Source: Buxus sempervirens (Eukaryota; Streptophyta; Magnoliopsida; Buxales; Buxaceae). From it: a stretch of DNA of 64,000 nt. The first letter of the stretch is position 1; each line of letters begins with the position of its first letter. This document shows, piece by piece, positions 23,615 to 35,977 of this stretch. Position numbers and translations under genes: made by a program. The stretch lies in contig OX387185.1 of NCBI GenBank assembly GCA_947561395.2, forward strand, positions 46,510,602 through 46,574,601. Reading direction: 5' to 3'. Under the pieces are notes generated by a model. The model was not told the origin of the DNA and did no database searches. It worked only from the letters and a program-made list of their open reading frames with translations.

Positions 23615-24090
23615 TTGTCCTTGGAGTACTGTTTCTGCTTCGTGTACTTACTACTTCCTCGTAACGCTTTGGAACACTGTTATACAGGGGCAGTTTGTCA
23701 ACCTGTCTCTGTTGAAAAAATAGCAAAACAAAGCAAATGGAAGGGCGAAAAGTTTGGCGCCTAAGCCTAAGAGAATAAAAAATATATTTAAATTGTTCGT
23801 GGAGCTAAATGCAAGGGGCCTTACGCTAACTACCCGAGCACAGATTGTTGAAAAAAATATTTTGAGTGGCGCGATATTGATCTAAAATTGCGAGAGTTCA
23901 AAGGCAGCGTACAGTCGCATGGAAACTTAACAGGTGAGATTGAGACGTTCCACCGGCATTACCCCAGTTTTAAGCTGGGATGAAATCTTTTGTAGTATTG
24001 TACTGCATTGATCAATGTTAATGGAGTGAGATGCTGCCGTAGCAAATGTCTTTACAAGTTTGTAATTGTTTCATGTGGATGTGGGCCCTA
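23615..24090 (+). other. 3' flank of the GMC gene
   Basis: Probable 3' UTR with an AATAAA-type signal near 23774. Nothing else is recognised. Confidence 0.4.
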
Positions 24091-24520
24091 GGATTGTAAA
24101 CGGGTTGGATTCAAACCAGATCCACCAAGATCCGAATCCGAATCCGAATCCGAATCCGAATCCGATTAAGTTATAGGATATCCGAATCTAATTAAATATT
24201 CAACGGATCCTTCATATTTGTTACTGAATCCGAATCAGATTATGGTTATAAAATCCCTATCCGAATCCAATTATCCGATTAAAAGTTTGAATTTGAAAAA
24301 TCCAATTAAATAGGCTTTGTTTACTATAATTATATTAAATAATACTTCAAATAATCTTAAAATCTATAACTTAGGTTTACATTTAAGATGATATATACAG
24401 TATTTTAAAAGAAGAATCTTAAATTATTTTAGCATCCCTAGAAATTTAAAAAAATTACAAAAATATATAATTTAATCGGACTCGAATCTTAATCGGGCAG
24501 ATATGACTCTGATCTAAATT
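24091..24520. repeat. hAT-MITE-like remnant with (CCGAAT)n
   Basis: Begins TAGGATTGTAAACGGGTTGG, like the ends of plant hAT MITEs (TAGGGATGTAAACGG). About six CCGAAT units lie at about 24131-24166, followed by related GGATATCCGAATC words. The matching right end is missing; from about 24522 it runs into the arm of the long-TIR MITE family also found at 17160 and 41215. Confidence 0.5.
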
Positions 24521-25085
24521 CGAACTAAAACGCAATTACACCAAAAAAGTTACACGTTTTTTAACATTTGACTTTTTCAAAGCATGTTTTTGTAAATACT
24601 TGGGAAAATGCGGTCCTTTCAATAATTTTCCCTCTATCTTTCCCCTTTTTTTTCTAAAATGGTCCCTTTTTTCTTTCCCAAACTACACTTATCCTTTAAA
24701 ACTCCCTTAGGCCTCACAGATTACTCTCTTGCTCACAGTAAGAACCTTTGATTGGACAAAGCTGGATGAAATTTTAGATGAATCAGACAAGAAAAGATTG
24801 TAGAATAGGAATGTTACACTTACACACCACAAAAAAAGAAATGGGAAACCTTATCCATTTTTAGACTCCTTGATCCATGTTGTGAGGTTAATTGGGGTTA
24901 CATACATACAAGCATGTATATTATCTATTTTAATATCTACCAATGTACTAGAAACTCCTTAGAAAATTTGTTAGTTAGTAGCTATTAGAGATTACATTAT
25001 GAAAAATGAATGCACACCTCCCCCTTAATAGGGTTTTTTTTTTACTGTTAATATGAGACAGAGCCTTTGGAAAGAATAAAAAAAA

Positions 25086-25361
25086 CAACCAACCAACATT
25101 CAATTCCCTTCTCTGTACTTCTTTAAAGCCTTTATTACAGCATCACCGACATCCCTTCCCTCCCCCCCTCTCTGTACTTCTTTATAGCCTTTATTACAGC
25201 ATCACTGACATCCCACATCACCACCCCAATAGACTTCAGCCCCTCACCCCTAAAAGGAAAAAATTCAGACGAGCTGACAAAGCCATCTATACTACCATCC
25301 TTGGGTCCCCACCCCATCGCCGTTATTCTGATTCTTGTGGTGGTCGTTAAATTAACCCATT

Positions 25362-25395
<34 letters not shown>

Positions 25396-25494
25396 ATTCA
25401 GACGAGCTGACAAAGCCATCTATACTACCATCCTTGGGTCCCCACCCCATCGCCGTTATTCTGATTCTTGTGGTGGTCGTTAAATTAACCCATT

Positions 25495-25550
<56 letters not shown>
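25086..25550. repeat. Nested tandem duplications and (CT)n tracts
   Basis: A 60-bp unit (CTCTGTACTTCTTTA...AGCATCACYGACATCCC) occurs twice at about 25110-25215. A 130-bp unit starting AATTCAGACGAGCTGACAAA and ending CCATTGCTCTCT occurs twice (about 25262-25394 and 25396-25549), each followed by a CT microsatellite. Arg-Glu repeat frames here are artefacts of (CT)n. The flanks 24681-25085 and 25551-25979 show no gene; a short imperfect hairpin (CGTCCGCCGCAT / ATGCGGTAGACG) lies near 25829. Confidence 0.75.
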
Positions 25551-25556
<6 letters not shown>

Positions 25557-25979
25557 AGCTAAGAAAAAGGACAGAAAAGATGAAATGAAAAGCTGGTTAG
25601 GAAAAAAATCCGGCCCCCTCCATCATCCTCTTTGTCCAAATGTGACATTTAAGAAAAACTCCATTGAAATAAAATTATACAAGTAATCTTGAAGATTAGC
25701 ATTGATAATGGATTATTAATCTCTGAAAATGCATATCTTCATGGATTTGTGTAAGTTTTAAGGAGCTTGCTGTCTATATAATTGAGATGATATACCAATG
25801 AGAAATCATGTGCATGGTGGTGGTGGTATCGTCCGCCGCATATTCATGCGGTAGACGATTTCAGCCTGGTGGGGGGTGGGTAGGAATGAAAGGAAAAGGA
25901 ATAAGAAACCTACAAGTATTATACTTGCAGTAGATGGGTTTATGAACAATCGAAAATTGCTATTATAACGAGCTAAAAA

Positions 25980-27587
25980 TGTTTCTTATATCTATGATCT
26001 TTGATTTCTCCTCCATTGCATTACGATTTTATCGTTCAAGGATCCATGATAGCTTAGTAAAAACACGTAGACAAGTTTCTATTAGCTAGGCTTCTCTTCA
26101 AATATTTTGATATGAATTTGCGTTTTGACTAGGCTTTCGTGCATCAAGTGTTGTAGTAAAGCCTTGATTGGCTTTCTTTTGTGGTTTAAAATTTTCTTCT
26201 GCGAAACTCGTAGCAGTGGGTTTTCTTTCTTCTCCTTTGTGGAATTTGGCTGTTTTTCTGAAGCTTGACGAGTTTAAATAAATGATCTTGGTATGTTCTT
26301 TGGCCTAAAATCAAGACCAAAATGATCTAGGTATGTTCTTTGGCCTAAAATAAAAACTTTAAACAATGGCATGCAGCAAATTAAGTAGATCAATTTAATC
26401 TGCATATGAAGCAATTGTTTCTCCATATCACCTCATGGATTTTCAAGATTCAGCATTTTCACATGGTCAAATTCATATGTAGACCTTCTTTTTTTCCCCT
26501 TTATAATCTGCTCTTTCTATTTCAAGAGTAATTTTTTTTTTTCATTTAGTCAACTATAGTTGTCTATGATGTTATGACGAAATCACCAACATCATGGAAT
26601 AAGCAACCTTGGCAATAATGAGATTCTAATGTGATGAATGCATTATTTACAGGTTAACATAAACAACCAGACGGACCCATTGGTGCAGATGTCCAGCCAG
26701 ATACCAAACTATTGTATTCCAAACTTTCCTGGTCTTTTCCAACTGTTACAACTTGGAGATCTTCACAATAACTGGAGAGAGGAACCAGGAATATCTTACC
26801 TACGCGAAATCATGAGGCACAAAATGTAAGTTATGTACTTCACATTAAATCACGACCTCTGAAAGTCAAGTCTCCAGAATCCAAATAGAGTTTATTTTGG
26901 GTGTTGATTACTATGTACCTATCCTTTCACCTTCAACATGATGAAAAATATTTTTAAAAGATGTATGCAAATTTCATTCCAGTGCTCTATGTGACCATTT
27001 GAATGCTTTTGTAGTTGTGAACGTTTCTTGAAGGAACCAAAAGCTCCTAAGTGGGGCGAGAGAATATTTGAAGATGTGACATCCCTGGAGACCATGTTAT
27101 TTTATGCTGCTACTTCAAAGGTTTGTCCTTTATTTTATGCTGCTCCTTCAAAGCTCCTAAGCATTTTCGATTCAGCCAAGTCACCTCGAGGCAAAGCAAT
27201 AGGGCCACCATACAATTAAATTTGGTCAAGTCACGTTGTTGAGTATGCTGGTTGTTGATAGAATAAATTGGAATGGCTTGGTTAAATCAATTGTTATGGT
27301 CCTAAATGTTAAGTGCTTAACTAACGAAGTCTTCATAAGCCTTGGGGCTTTTGGAGCAACGGTTAGGCACATAACATCAATCGACTTTAGATTGATTTAC
27401 TTGGAAGGTTTTCTGAATTTAGCTCCAATTTTGTAATATGTGGTAGAAAATTTAGATTCAATCTTTAACTCATCCGTTTGTATTTATTAAATAGGAGGAA
27501 TATATGGATCCACATACATTTGATGAACAGCTATTGACCACAATCATACAGTCTGTATCTGGTACCAAAATCAAAAAATGTGTATAA
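25980..27587 (+). pseudogene. HAC copy B: truncated 5' fragment
   Basis: Closely matches the 5' part of HAC copy C: leader from about 25990, exon 26653-26825, exon 27015-27120, and the beginning of the third exon at 27495. Compared with copy C, the first in-frame ATG is ACG (26671-26673), a 5' intron segment is deleted, the second intron has a local duplication, and the third exon breaks off about 80 bp in, reaching a TAA at 27585. PHD, HAT and ZZ parts are absent. It still encodes the KIX-like block ([29 protein letters not shown]). A third unit of the cluster that lost its 3' end; no function expected. Confidence 0.85.
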
Positions 27588-28442
27588 TAGTGACTTTTGG
27601 ACAACACACAGCATCACATTTCCACAGATAAATCCTAAAGGCTTTATTATATTATTCGTTATGATCTTCAAGGCTACAATGGCTTAGCTCACGAGTAATA
27701 ACTGCAATATCATTCACAGATACAAGCATTTCAAGAATTTGAGCAGCAGCATCTTCCATCACACATGATGAATGATGACCAGTGTGAGGCTGAAATACCA
27801 TGCGATCCCCGTTTCCAAGTACATTGGGCAGGCTTAGATAATATTCTAGAACCCAGCATTTCAGCCCCATTTATGCAAGAAGAGTTGCCCACCCAATTAG
27901 CAGAACAAGAGGTGTCTCAATATCTCTGTCTTTCCTCTGAAGGACCAGCAGAGGCTTGACATTTTCCCTGTGTGGTTCCAGTAATTGCTCCTTAACCCAC
28001 AAAAAAGGAATACAATGGATCAGACAGCTTGAATTAACAGCATCAATTTTTTAATGAAGAAGCATCTTCTGGTTATGTAAATAGAAACTTTGACTATACT
28101 AGCAGAGTCTAGCACTTGTTTTGGAAAGCAAAAGTATCCTCCTGTGAGCAGAAGTGAGAAGGGATGCAGTTGTGTGAATGTGTGCTTGTGACTTCATGTG
28201 TGTGCATTTCAATAGAGTTGAATGTCAATTCAATTCCTAATATTTAAATATTATTAGTAGCCATTTATTTCAATTACTGTAATACTTCAACTTGATAGAA
28301 ATTTATTATTAAATTTTATTATCAATTCACACAAGAAACATAAAATATAAATATACTATTGGTATTTTTTTTTTAATACTACTATGTGCAAAGTATATGC
28401 ATATTGAATAAATGTGTATGATATATTCAATGGGTACATAGG
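27588..28442. other. Unrecognised segment between HAC copy B and the solo LTR
   Basis: Contains a 64-codon + frame at 27765-27959 and a 72-codon - frame at 27652-27870. Neither matches a family I know with confidence, and neither belongs to the HAC gene. Could be a captured exon or chance. The rest is AT-rich. Confidence 0.35.
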
Positions 28443-28447
28443 TTATA

Positions 28448-31400
28448 TGTGCGCAGGGTCGCACGGGTAAAAATGGGGAAATCGAAGTCGCCACCGCCTA
28501 ATGGGGTGCAGGCGGACACCTGGGTGCCTATGTTTTTCTATTAGGCTGGTCTGCGGCTTGAGATTCTAAGTAAGTTCTCGGTTGCGGTTTGGAGAAGTCC
28601 GTGGATACCCCAGTCCACCCCGTCAGATGACGGGTCCCATAGGTTTTCCTGGTTTGAGTCAACTTTTGGTCTCTCACTCACTCGATTCCTAATCCAGCAT
28701 TCAATTCGGTTAAGTCTGGCGGGACTGCCAAAGCGGTGTGGGTCCCTTTATTTGATTTTATCTTTTTAGTTAAAGATGAGATGAGTCTGATTGGGCGGGC
28801 CCCGTTGGAAGGCCCGCGGATTCCTTGGTGGGCTTGGTCGAGCCCACGTGTCCCCCTGGTGGGCCTCGGTCTAGCCTGAGAGGCCCTTTGGGCTTGGTTC
28901 AAATGAATTGATTTTATTTAATGGTTCAAATTGAAAGGTTTAAGTGATTTCTATGCACAAGTGGGCCGGGATTGCTTTGTGGGCCCTTGAGTGGGCCACA
29001 TAGTTGGTTGCCAAATGATTTAAGTTTATCTTGCTTAATTTGTACCAAAACGGGCCCAAGCCTTAGGCTTGGAGCCCTATACCTGGGCTTGGACTTGAAA
29101 GCCCAAGGCTTCTTGAGTTAGGGTTTGGAAACCCTAACCTTGGTTGAGTTCAATGGGTTTAGTGGGCCCGATAGGCCTTACCCATGGTCTCGGCCAAACC
29201 ACAACTTAACTAAACATGCATACCTTAAGATTGGGCTTTGGTGGGCCTCCAATGGGTTTGGCCCACTCGATTCTTTTAATTATTTTATTTAAGCACAATT
29301 GAAGGGTTCAGGCTTGGTGGGCCCCATTGGAAGGCCTACTGGAAATCAAATTGAATCAAGTCGGTCCATGGCCCATCTTGGGTCTCCGGTTTACCCGGAA
29401 ACCCTTCTGATTCATCCAGTTTGATCAAATAAATCAAAAAAAAAAATAGCATAAGATCATAAAATGGCAAAATTAGCAATTTGGCAGTGTAGCCGGCCTG
29501 AGATGCCAGTTACACATGAGGACCAGTGTATCCGGCATCTCTAGCCGGCTACAAACAGGGCCCTGTTGATCGGACCTGAGTTGTCCGATCAACACACAGG
29601 ATTGGTTTTTTTCGGATTTTCAAAGGGGATTAAGCTCCTAGGTTGCTTGGGGTGCTCCGGGATTGTGGTAGGGACCTGAGTGTCCTTGTTTGGGTCTTCA
29701 CCTTTCACATATTAATGAACTAACCATGCAAATGTAACTCAAGTGACAACCTAGCATGCATGTAAGCCATGACAAACACATGCTTTCTTTACAAATTTTT
29801 GCACATGGACAAAGTGTGTGAGGGGGTGAGCATGCTTAGTGTGCGTGTATGTGTCAAGAGAGAGAGAGCACGCCTGCTATTTACAAGGGGCTAGAGGGTA
29901 CTAACGTGAGGACGACAATGAGCCCTCATCACCCATGAACATGCATGCATATTCTAACCCAAACATGCCACCAACCACTAACATTACCTTCATGCTCTAA
30001 CAACGCACCAGATCATTTAATAAAATGCTTTAAAGAAGGGAAAGAGGGGGGCTTACATGGGGGTACAAAAGAGTCGAGATTAAAGGGAACAAGCTCCCTA
30101 GTCAAATAAGATAAATCAATGACCAAGTGATGCTTTAGAGACCATAGAAACAAGCATGGAGTGAGAACTCACCCTCCCTTGGAGTTGTATGAATGGCTCC
30201 CCCTTACCATTGGGATCCCCCCCCCCCCCCCCCCCCCCCCCCTCCCCCCCCAAAGTGAAGAGGGAAATCGTGAAAAAGAGATGGTAGCATGCTAGGAAAG
30301 GGAAGGACTACATGCCGGAAATGGAAATCATCACAACATGCTTGGAATATGCCAAACCCGACTTATATTGTGTAGAAACTCATGGGGAACATTACCTTGT
30401 GCTTTATAAACCCCGATATGCTGTGGTTGAGGCTCCTTGAAGCAAAAAGAATGGCTAAAGCACCTTCCTTCAACAGCAGCAGCAATAATTTTCCCTCCCT
30501 TCCCTTCAAGGTTCAAGTGAAGAAGAAGGAGGTGGAGAAGAGTATGGAGGTGTTGAGGTGGTGTCTTGGATGATATGGGGGCAAGGAGAGGTGGAAGAGA
30601 AGAGATTCAGAGCAGTGGGGGTGGAGAAGAAAGGGAAAAAACAACCAAAAGAAGCCAACCCTCGAAATGGGGCTGCAGTTGCCTTTTATAGATAAATTTT
30701 TGTATCCGGCATTTAATATTGGATATACTACACTTCCTTTGTATCCGGCATTTTATGTCGGATACACTGCACTTCCTTTGTATCCGACATAAAATATCGG
30801 ATACAAACACAATTATTTCAAAATTTTAATTTTCTACGTGTATCTGTCAGCGAATCCGCACGAATCTCGCAGGCAAATCTCTTGTATCCGGCAATATATG
30901 TCGGATATGAATAAAAGCATGTATATCCGACATATTTGATCGGATACAAATAGAAAAATTACAGATTTGCCCCTCGACTTGACCGATTTGACTGATTCGA
31001 TCGATTTGACACTTTTGGATATCTGCAGATTGCCCCCTGCGAATTTTGGTTTAGTCCCTGAGATATTTAGCAAGTTTTTTTATTTTTAAAGATTGCCCCC
31101 CGAGATATTTTGCTGCTTTTGCTGCCACGTGTGCAGTTCTTTTGCCACATATGCAATTTCCGGCTTTACTGCTCGGAAACTTCAACTGCTCATATCTTCT
31201 TCATCCGGACTCCGATTTGGGCAAACTCAATTGCGTTAGAACCATATTGGAATCCTCTATCCAATGGGACAGGGCTAAGCACCTGATTTGGGGTTTCATG
31301 AAAAGTCAACTTTTGGCTCCCCCTTAAATTTGACCGGCTTATAGATCTTTCATCCGGACTCCGATCCCAGCAAACTCAGTTGTGTTGAAACCGTGTCGGG

Positions 31401-31542
31401 ATTCTCTATCCATTGAGATAAAAGCAAGGTGGTCAATTATCACTTGATCAAAAAGTCAACTTTTTGTCCCCTCGGGGTTTGACTTTTCAACTAGGGTTTG
31501 CATTTCCGGCTCTTCCGGGGGTGCAAAAATGAGGTGCTTACA
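28448..31542 (-). mobile_element. Solo LTR, about 3.1 kb (fossil; probably Gypsy)
   Basis: Bounded by TG...CA ends (TGTGCGCAGG on the + strand; TGTAAGCACC as sense 5' end) and flanked by perfect 5-bp duplications TTATA at 28443-28447 and 31543-31547. On the minus strand a TATAAAAGG promoter-like motif lies near 30685. The LTR carries several short palindromes built on GTATCCGGCAT/ATGCCGGATAC and a run of 26 C at 30217-30242. No gag-pol is present, so it is a solo LTR left by recombination. Same family as 58083-61058. The length and a GTCGCCACC-like word near the sense 3' end suggest Gypsy; this is inferred. Confidence 0.8.
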
Positions 31543-31601
31543 TTATAATTAAAGTTACTTTGAATAAGTTAATTCAAGGTTAACTATGTATCTTAACCCC
31601 T

Positions 31602-33498
31602 TCAATAGATAGATTACTATTAATTAAGATGCATAGCAATATTATTGCAATTATTCTACTACACTATAAGTAAAATATAATAAAATAAATTATTTACCTT
31701 GTGATGACTAAACATTTAGTTTACTCCAATATCTCAATTAATACTGCATAAAAGGCAAACAAAAATAAAATTAAACAAGAATTAGACTAATTCATTAAAG
31801 AAAAATAAAATTAAACAAGAATTAAATTGAGACATAGTGAATATAAATTTTATTTACTTATTGATGATAATAGATTTACCTATTTCATTAATGAGATACA
31901 TATTATAAAGGAATATAAATTTGCATATATAAAATGGTGGTGGTGAAGGTTGTATGAATAACAACTATTTTAAACAATATATTTATAGGCTTGAATCATG
32001 TAAATAATTTATTAAGATCATTCATAATTAATTAGTATCATTCAAAATATAAAATGTGTGACAATTATACATTACAATCTTGCCATGCTTTAGAATAAGA
32101 AAACAAAATTCAACTATTTTCAATAAAAATTGCATTGTGAAACTATGTGTCTTCCAATGAAGCCGCATATTTTCAAGCTAATTTTTAAGAATATAATTAT
32201 TAAAGTTTATATTATAAATTATTAAAATTATTATTTAAAGATTATAAGAACACATTTAAGATAATTAAGAAAGAATCGAAATCCAATCATATATAAATAA
32301 ATTAATCTTATAAAAAAATTCTAAAGTAAAACTGACTTCATTAAAATATATTAAACATAATAATCATTTTAAATCATTAAATATATAAAAGCTCTATTTT
32401 TCATGCATTATATTCGTTTGGCCTTAAGTCTCATGTTAAATATATTGATTATTTTAATAATTAATATATAAAATTATATTAATATATTATATTAAGACAT
32501 TATAATACTATATTATTAAAATTATTTGTATTATTATTTGATAATTATCAGTATATATTATAATTGGATTATATTCTATTTGATTAATTTTATTATTATT
32601 TTAAGATCTTCTATATGATGGCCATTTACATCTAACATTTTAGCATCTAAAAAAAGTGAGAAACATGAGTTTTCATCCCGAGGAACAAAAATACTAACCA
32701 AAATATGTCAAATTATCCATGCCTTGGGAGTGGCAACTAAATGACATATGGAATAAGGGGTATGAACCATGCCATATGTTAGAGATCTTCCTTGAGTTAT
32801 TAGGTGTTGAAAACACATTACTATAGATCCTTTTTTTTTTAAATTAGTTGGATTTTGTTAGTAATTCCAAATATCAAAATTCTTTTATTTAGATAAGTGT
32901 TAGAGAGGAGTCTAATTAAGTGGGATGTCATTATTAATTGCAATTAAAATTCTTTTAATTAGATAAGTATTGGAGAAGAAGTCTAAAAGCCTAAAGATGG
33001 TAATAAGTTAGTCGCAACAATAATAAAGAAAGTATACACTTATATTAGTAAAATTCTAATTATTAAAATTTTTTTTTTTGGTTAGATAAGTATTGAAAAA
33101 GAATTCTACACTCCTACTAATAATAAAGAAAAAGATACTTTTGGAATCAAATATTCTAGAAAAGGAAATTTTGGAATGTAAAAATAAAGCACATTTTAGG
33201 TAGTTAATAATAGTATAGATTTAAATTCTATAACATACAAAACTATTTTGATATTTGAAAAATTAATTATAGCAAAATAATTGAATATAATAATTTTAAT
33301 TTTGTAACGAAAAATTAAATTATTAAATAAGAAATATAAATCCAATAAAATTTAAGGAAAATTCAATATCTTTTAGAAATAACCATAATAATTAGTAAAA
33401 AAATTTAGTATTTTCATTTAATAACCAGAGTCTGTTACTCAAAAACAAAAAAACAATAAAATCAGACTTAAATTGCAATGCACGTTCACAATTGCTAG
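31602..33498 (+). mobile_element. AT-rich Helitron-like element
   Basis: Related in inverted orientation to 62506-63848. Similarity starts at TCAATAGATAG (5' TC) and ends at CACAATTGCTAG followed by T at 33499, fitting a Helitron (5' TC, 3' CTRR before T). No Rep/helicase coding was seen. The hairpin near the 3' end is weak, so another type of non-autonomous element is possible. Confidence 0.5.
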
Positions 33499-33534
33499 TA
33501 TACATATAAAAGCAAAGTCTTCAAATACCATACT

Positions 33535-33805
33535 CTCTCTCCTCCACATGGACAAGCCCTTCTTTCTGAAATGGCCCTTTTGGGCCCCATGTCAAAATAA
33601 TTTATTTGTAATCAATACTTTTTTTCAAATTGATTATTTTTTAATTTTTCGTTATCTTTAACTAAATTATCTACGTGAACCCCATACAATCTCTCCACGT
33701 GGACAAGCCCCATTTCTCCAATAGCCCTTTTGGACCTCACATCAAAATAATTTACTTGTAATCAATAACATTTAAAATAGATAATATTTGAATTTTTTGT
33801 TATCT
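33535..33805. repeat. Two imperfect 165-bp repeats, family also at 40505-40840
   Basis: The unit contains CATGTGGACAAGCCC, TGGCCCTTTTGGGCC-like and TCAAAATAATTTAYTTGTAA words, twice here. The reverse complement occurs, again twice, at about 40505-40840. Probably the 5' part of a Helitron-like family. Confidence 0.6.
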
Positions 33806-34298
33806 TTAAGATGAGACTAATTCTCAATTATTTTAATGAAATATCATTAATTTCTAATTATCAAAAAGTAACCCATAATTACCAAAGCGATACGATTATA
33901 TCCATAGGGGTGGTTAGATTTGTTGGATGAAACCCGTAAACTAAATTGGACCAAACCCTTTAGAATCAAAAAAATTCATGAATAAATGGAAACGCAGCTT
34001 ATTTCAGTATGTGTTGCCTACAATGTTCAGTTGTTCACCATCTAGACAATTTCCTATGGATTATTTCCTTATGTTGAATTGGGATATCGAGAAATTCCAA
34101 GAAAATAAATGTTTCCCAGCATTTGGATACTTGGAAAAAGAAAAAGAAGAATCTTGTAAGGCCTAACATGCATCAGAGAAATGGCAGTATGACATATCAC
34201 GCTTGTTGCTTTAGCAAACCTATGCACAAAGGTAAGTCTATTTAGTATAAGATCATTATTGAGAAGCAAGAGACATCCAATTGACATCCATTATTGAC

Positions 34299-35977
34299 AA
34301 GCTTCTCCTTAATCAGAGTGTTGTCTGAGTTCCGACCTCGCACACCCTCTGGACCAGGAATATGATGAATTGGGAGCTTTTTGTTCTCAAAACTAAGTAC
34401 AATCTCAGCCATTTCGTTCATGCTAACCGTCTCATCACTTCCAATGTTCACTGGCTCCCGAAAGTCTGATTTTGTCAATCTAGAGACACAAGGAATTCAT
34501 TGACCACACGGATTTCAAAAGAAGATAAATCACAGCCAATTTTCAATTTTTTTTTCCTCTTTCTGTATCAATTTTCAGACAATAAGAACTTCCGATATAT
34601 TTTTATATTTTTTTTACTTTCTTTGTTATGAGACACAAAAAGATCACACACACGGCTACAAGATCAAACAATGTCTAATTGGTTTAGGTTCTCAACAACA
34701 TAGTTTAGGCCTAAAATACTAAGGACTTTCAGAAGATAGCAGAAGCTTAAGTTAAACCCACATGAGAAAGCAAGCAATTACCTTAGCACACCTTCTACAC
34801 ATTCATCAATGAAGGTGAAGGAGCGAGTTTGGAGTCCATCTCCCCACATCTCAAACTTATCAGTGGATGTAATAGCTTTCCTACAAAAGGCAGCAGGGGC
34901 CTTCTCACGCCCTCCTATTTTGAAGAAAAAGAAGCATCGGCACAAATATAAATGATCATTAGCAGGGGTGTCAATGATCATTAACAGGGGTGTCAAATAG
35001 ACAAAATTATGCAGAGTGGGTTCCCAGAACTCATAGCTTACCTTTCCATGTTCCAGAGGGACCATATATGTTATGGAACCTTCCCATCCGACACTCAATG
35101 CCAAAATCCTTTGTGTAATGCTTGCATAATTCCTCCGTTGCAAGCTTCTCCAAGCCATAAGCATCTTGAGGCTAAAATAAAATCAAAACACAGTTTTGTA
35201 AATTTTTTGGTTTGCCTTTTTGTTTTTTTGGGCAATATCAAGAGCATAATTTTGTGAATTATGTCCAAACATTAAATCATTACAATTACATGAGGTGATT
35301 CTTGATTACAAAGAGAAACAAACCTCTGCTGGCCAGGCATTAGATTCCTTCAAGCTCACATTAGTTTCCAACTGTTTGAATTCAGGGTAGATGCAAGCAC
35401 TGGAAGCATAAAAGAACCTGCATAACATTGCAAGATGTTATAACTCAATGAAAGTGATTTCATATCTTTATACAAGATAGAACATAGATTTCAGAAACAG
35501 TTTGCATATTAGTCAGGAAAGTTCAATTAAACTGATAGTAAACCATGCAATGTACTGAATGGCTGACCTCTTTACTCCATTGATCCTGGCAGCTTCAAGC
35601 ATATTGAAGCTGATCATGTTGTTGTTATACATGATAACTGAATGGTTGGACTGAATGAATCCCATTCCTCCCCTATCAGCAGCTCAGTTAAACACGTGAT
35701 CAACTCCTTTGTTAACCTTCAAACAATTCTCCATCACCCTCAGGTCGATGAGATGGAACTCGTGGCAGAACATGTCTTCCGTCATATGTTCATTCTTCTT
35801 CCAGTCGGATGCAATAATGTAATGCCCCTCGCTCTTTAAACGTCGAGCAATATGGGAGGCAATAAATCCTCCTGCCCCAGTAATGGAAATTCGGAGGTTC
35901 TCAGAAGGCCAGTAAGGTTCCCTCTCAAGATTCTCGTATGTGTATGCTCCATATGTGGTTCCATCAGTGCTCCCCAT
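34299..35977 (-). pseudogene. GME: GDP-mannose 3,5-epimerase pseudogene
   Basis: GME converts GDP-D-mannose to GDP-L-galactose in the cytosol, for ascorbate and cell-wall sugars. Exons (minus): 35977-35568, 35417-35324, 35171-35042, 34914-34782, 34479-34299. Start MGSTDGTTYGAYTYENLERE; NAD-binding ITGAGGFIASHIARRLK; then NHSVIMYNN, FYASSACIYPEFKQLETNVS, DAYGLEKLATEELCKHY (the YxxxK pair), GGREKAPAAFCRKA and HHIPGPEGVRGRNSDN, all very close to plant GMEs. Two defects: a TGA at 35684-35686 interrupts the first exon at FN-LAAD, and Met of LAADMGG is Arg. After KEKL at 34299 the last exon (WAP...WIKEQIEKEK region) is not found. Introns are kept, so it arose by DNA duplication, not retrotransposition. 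A splice acceptor directly before the ATG suggests a 5' UTR intron. An intact paralogue elsewhere is expected. Confidence 0.88.

Noticed and set aside
23166-23726. 186-codon minus frame opposite the GMC gene
   Set aside because: Shadow of the conserved exon 3 on the other strand; no recognisable domain.
25352-25552. Arg-Glu repeat frame, and similar frames at 4790-5029 and 51153-51365
   Set aside because: Pure translation of CT microsatellites.
34778-35164. 128-codon minus frame read as a separate protein
   Set aside because: It is mostly an out-of-frame reading of GME exon 3; only its last part is in the GME frame.
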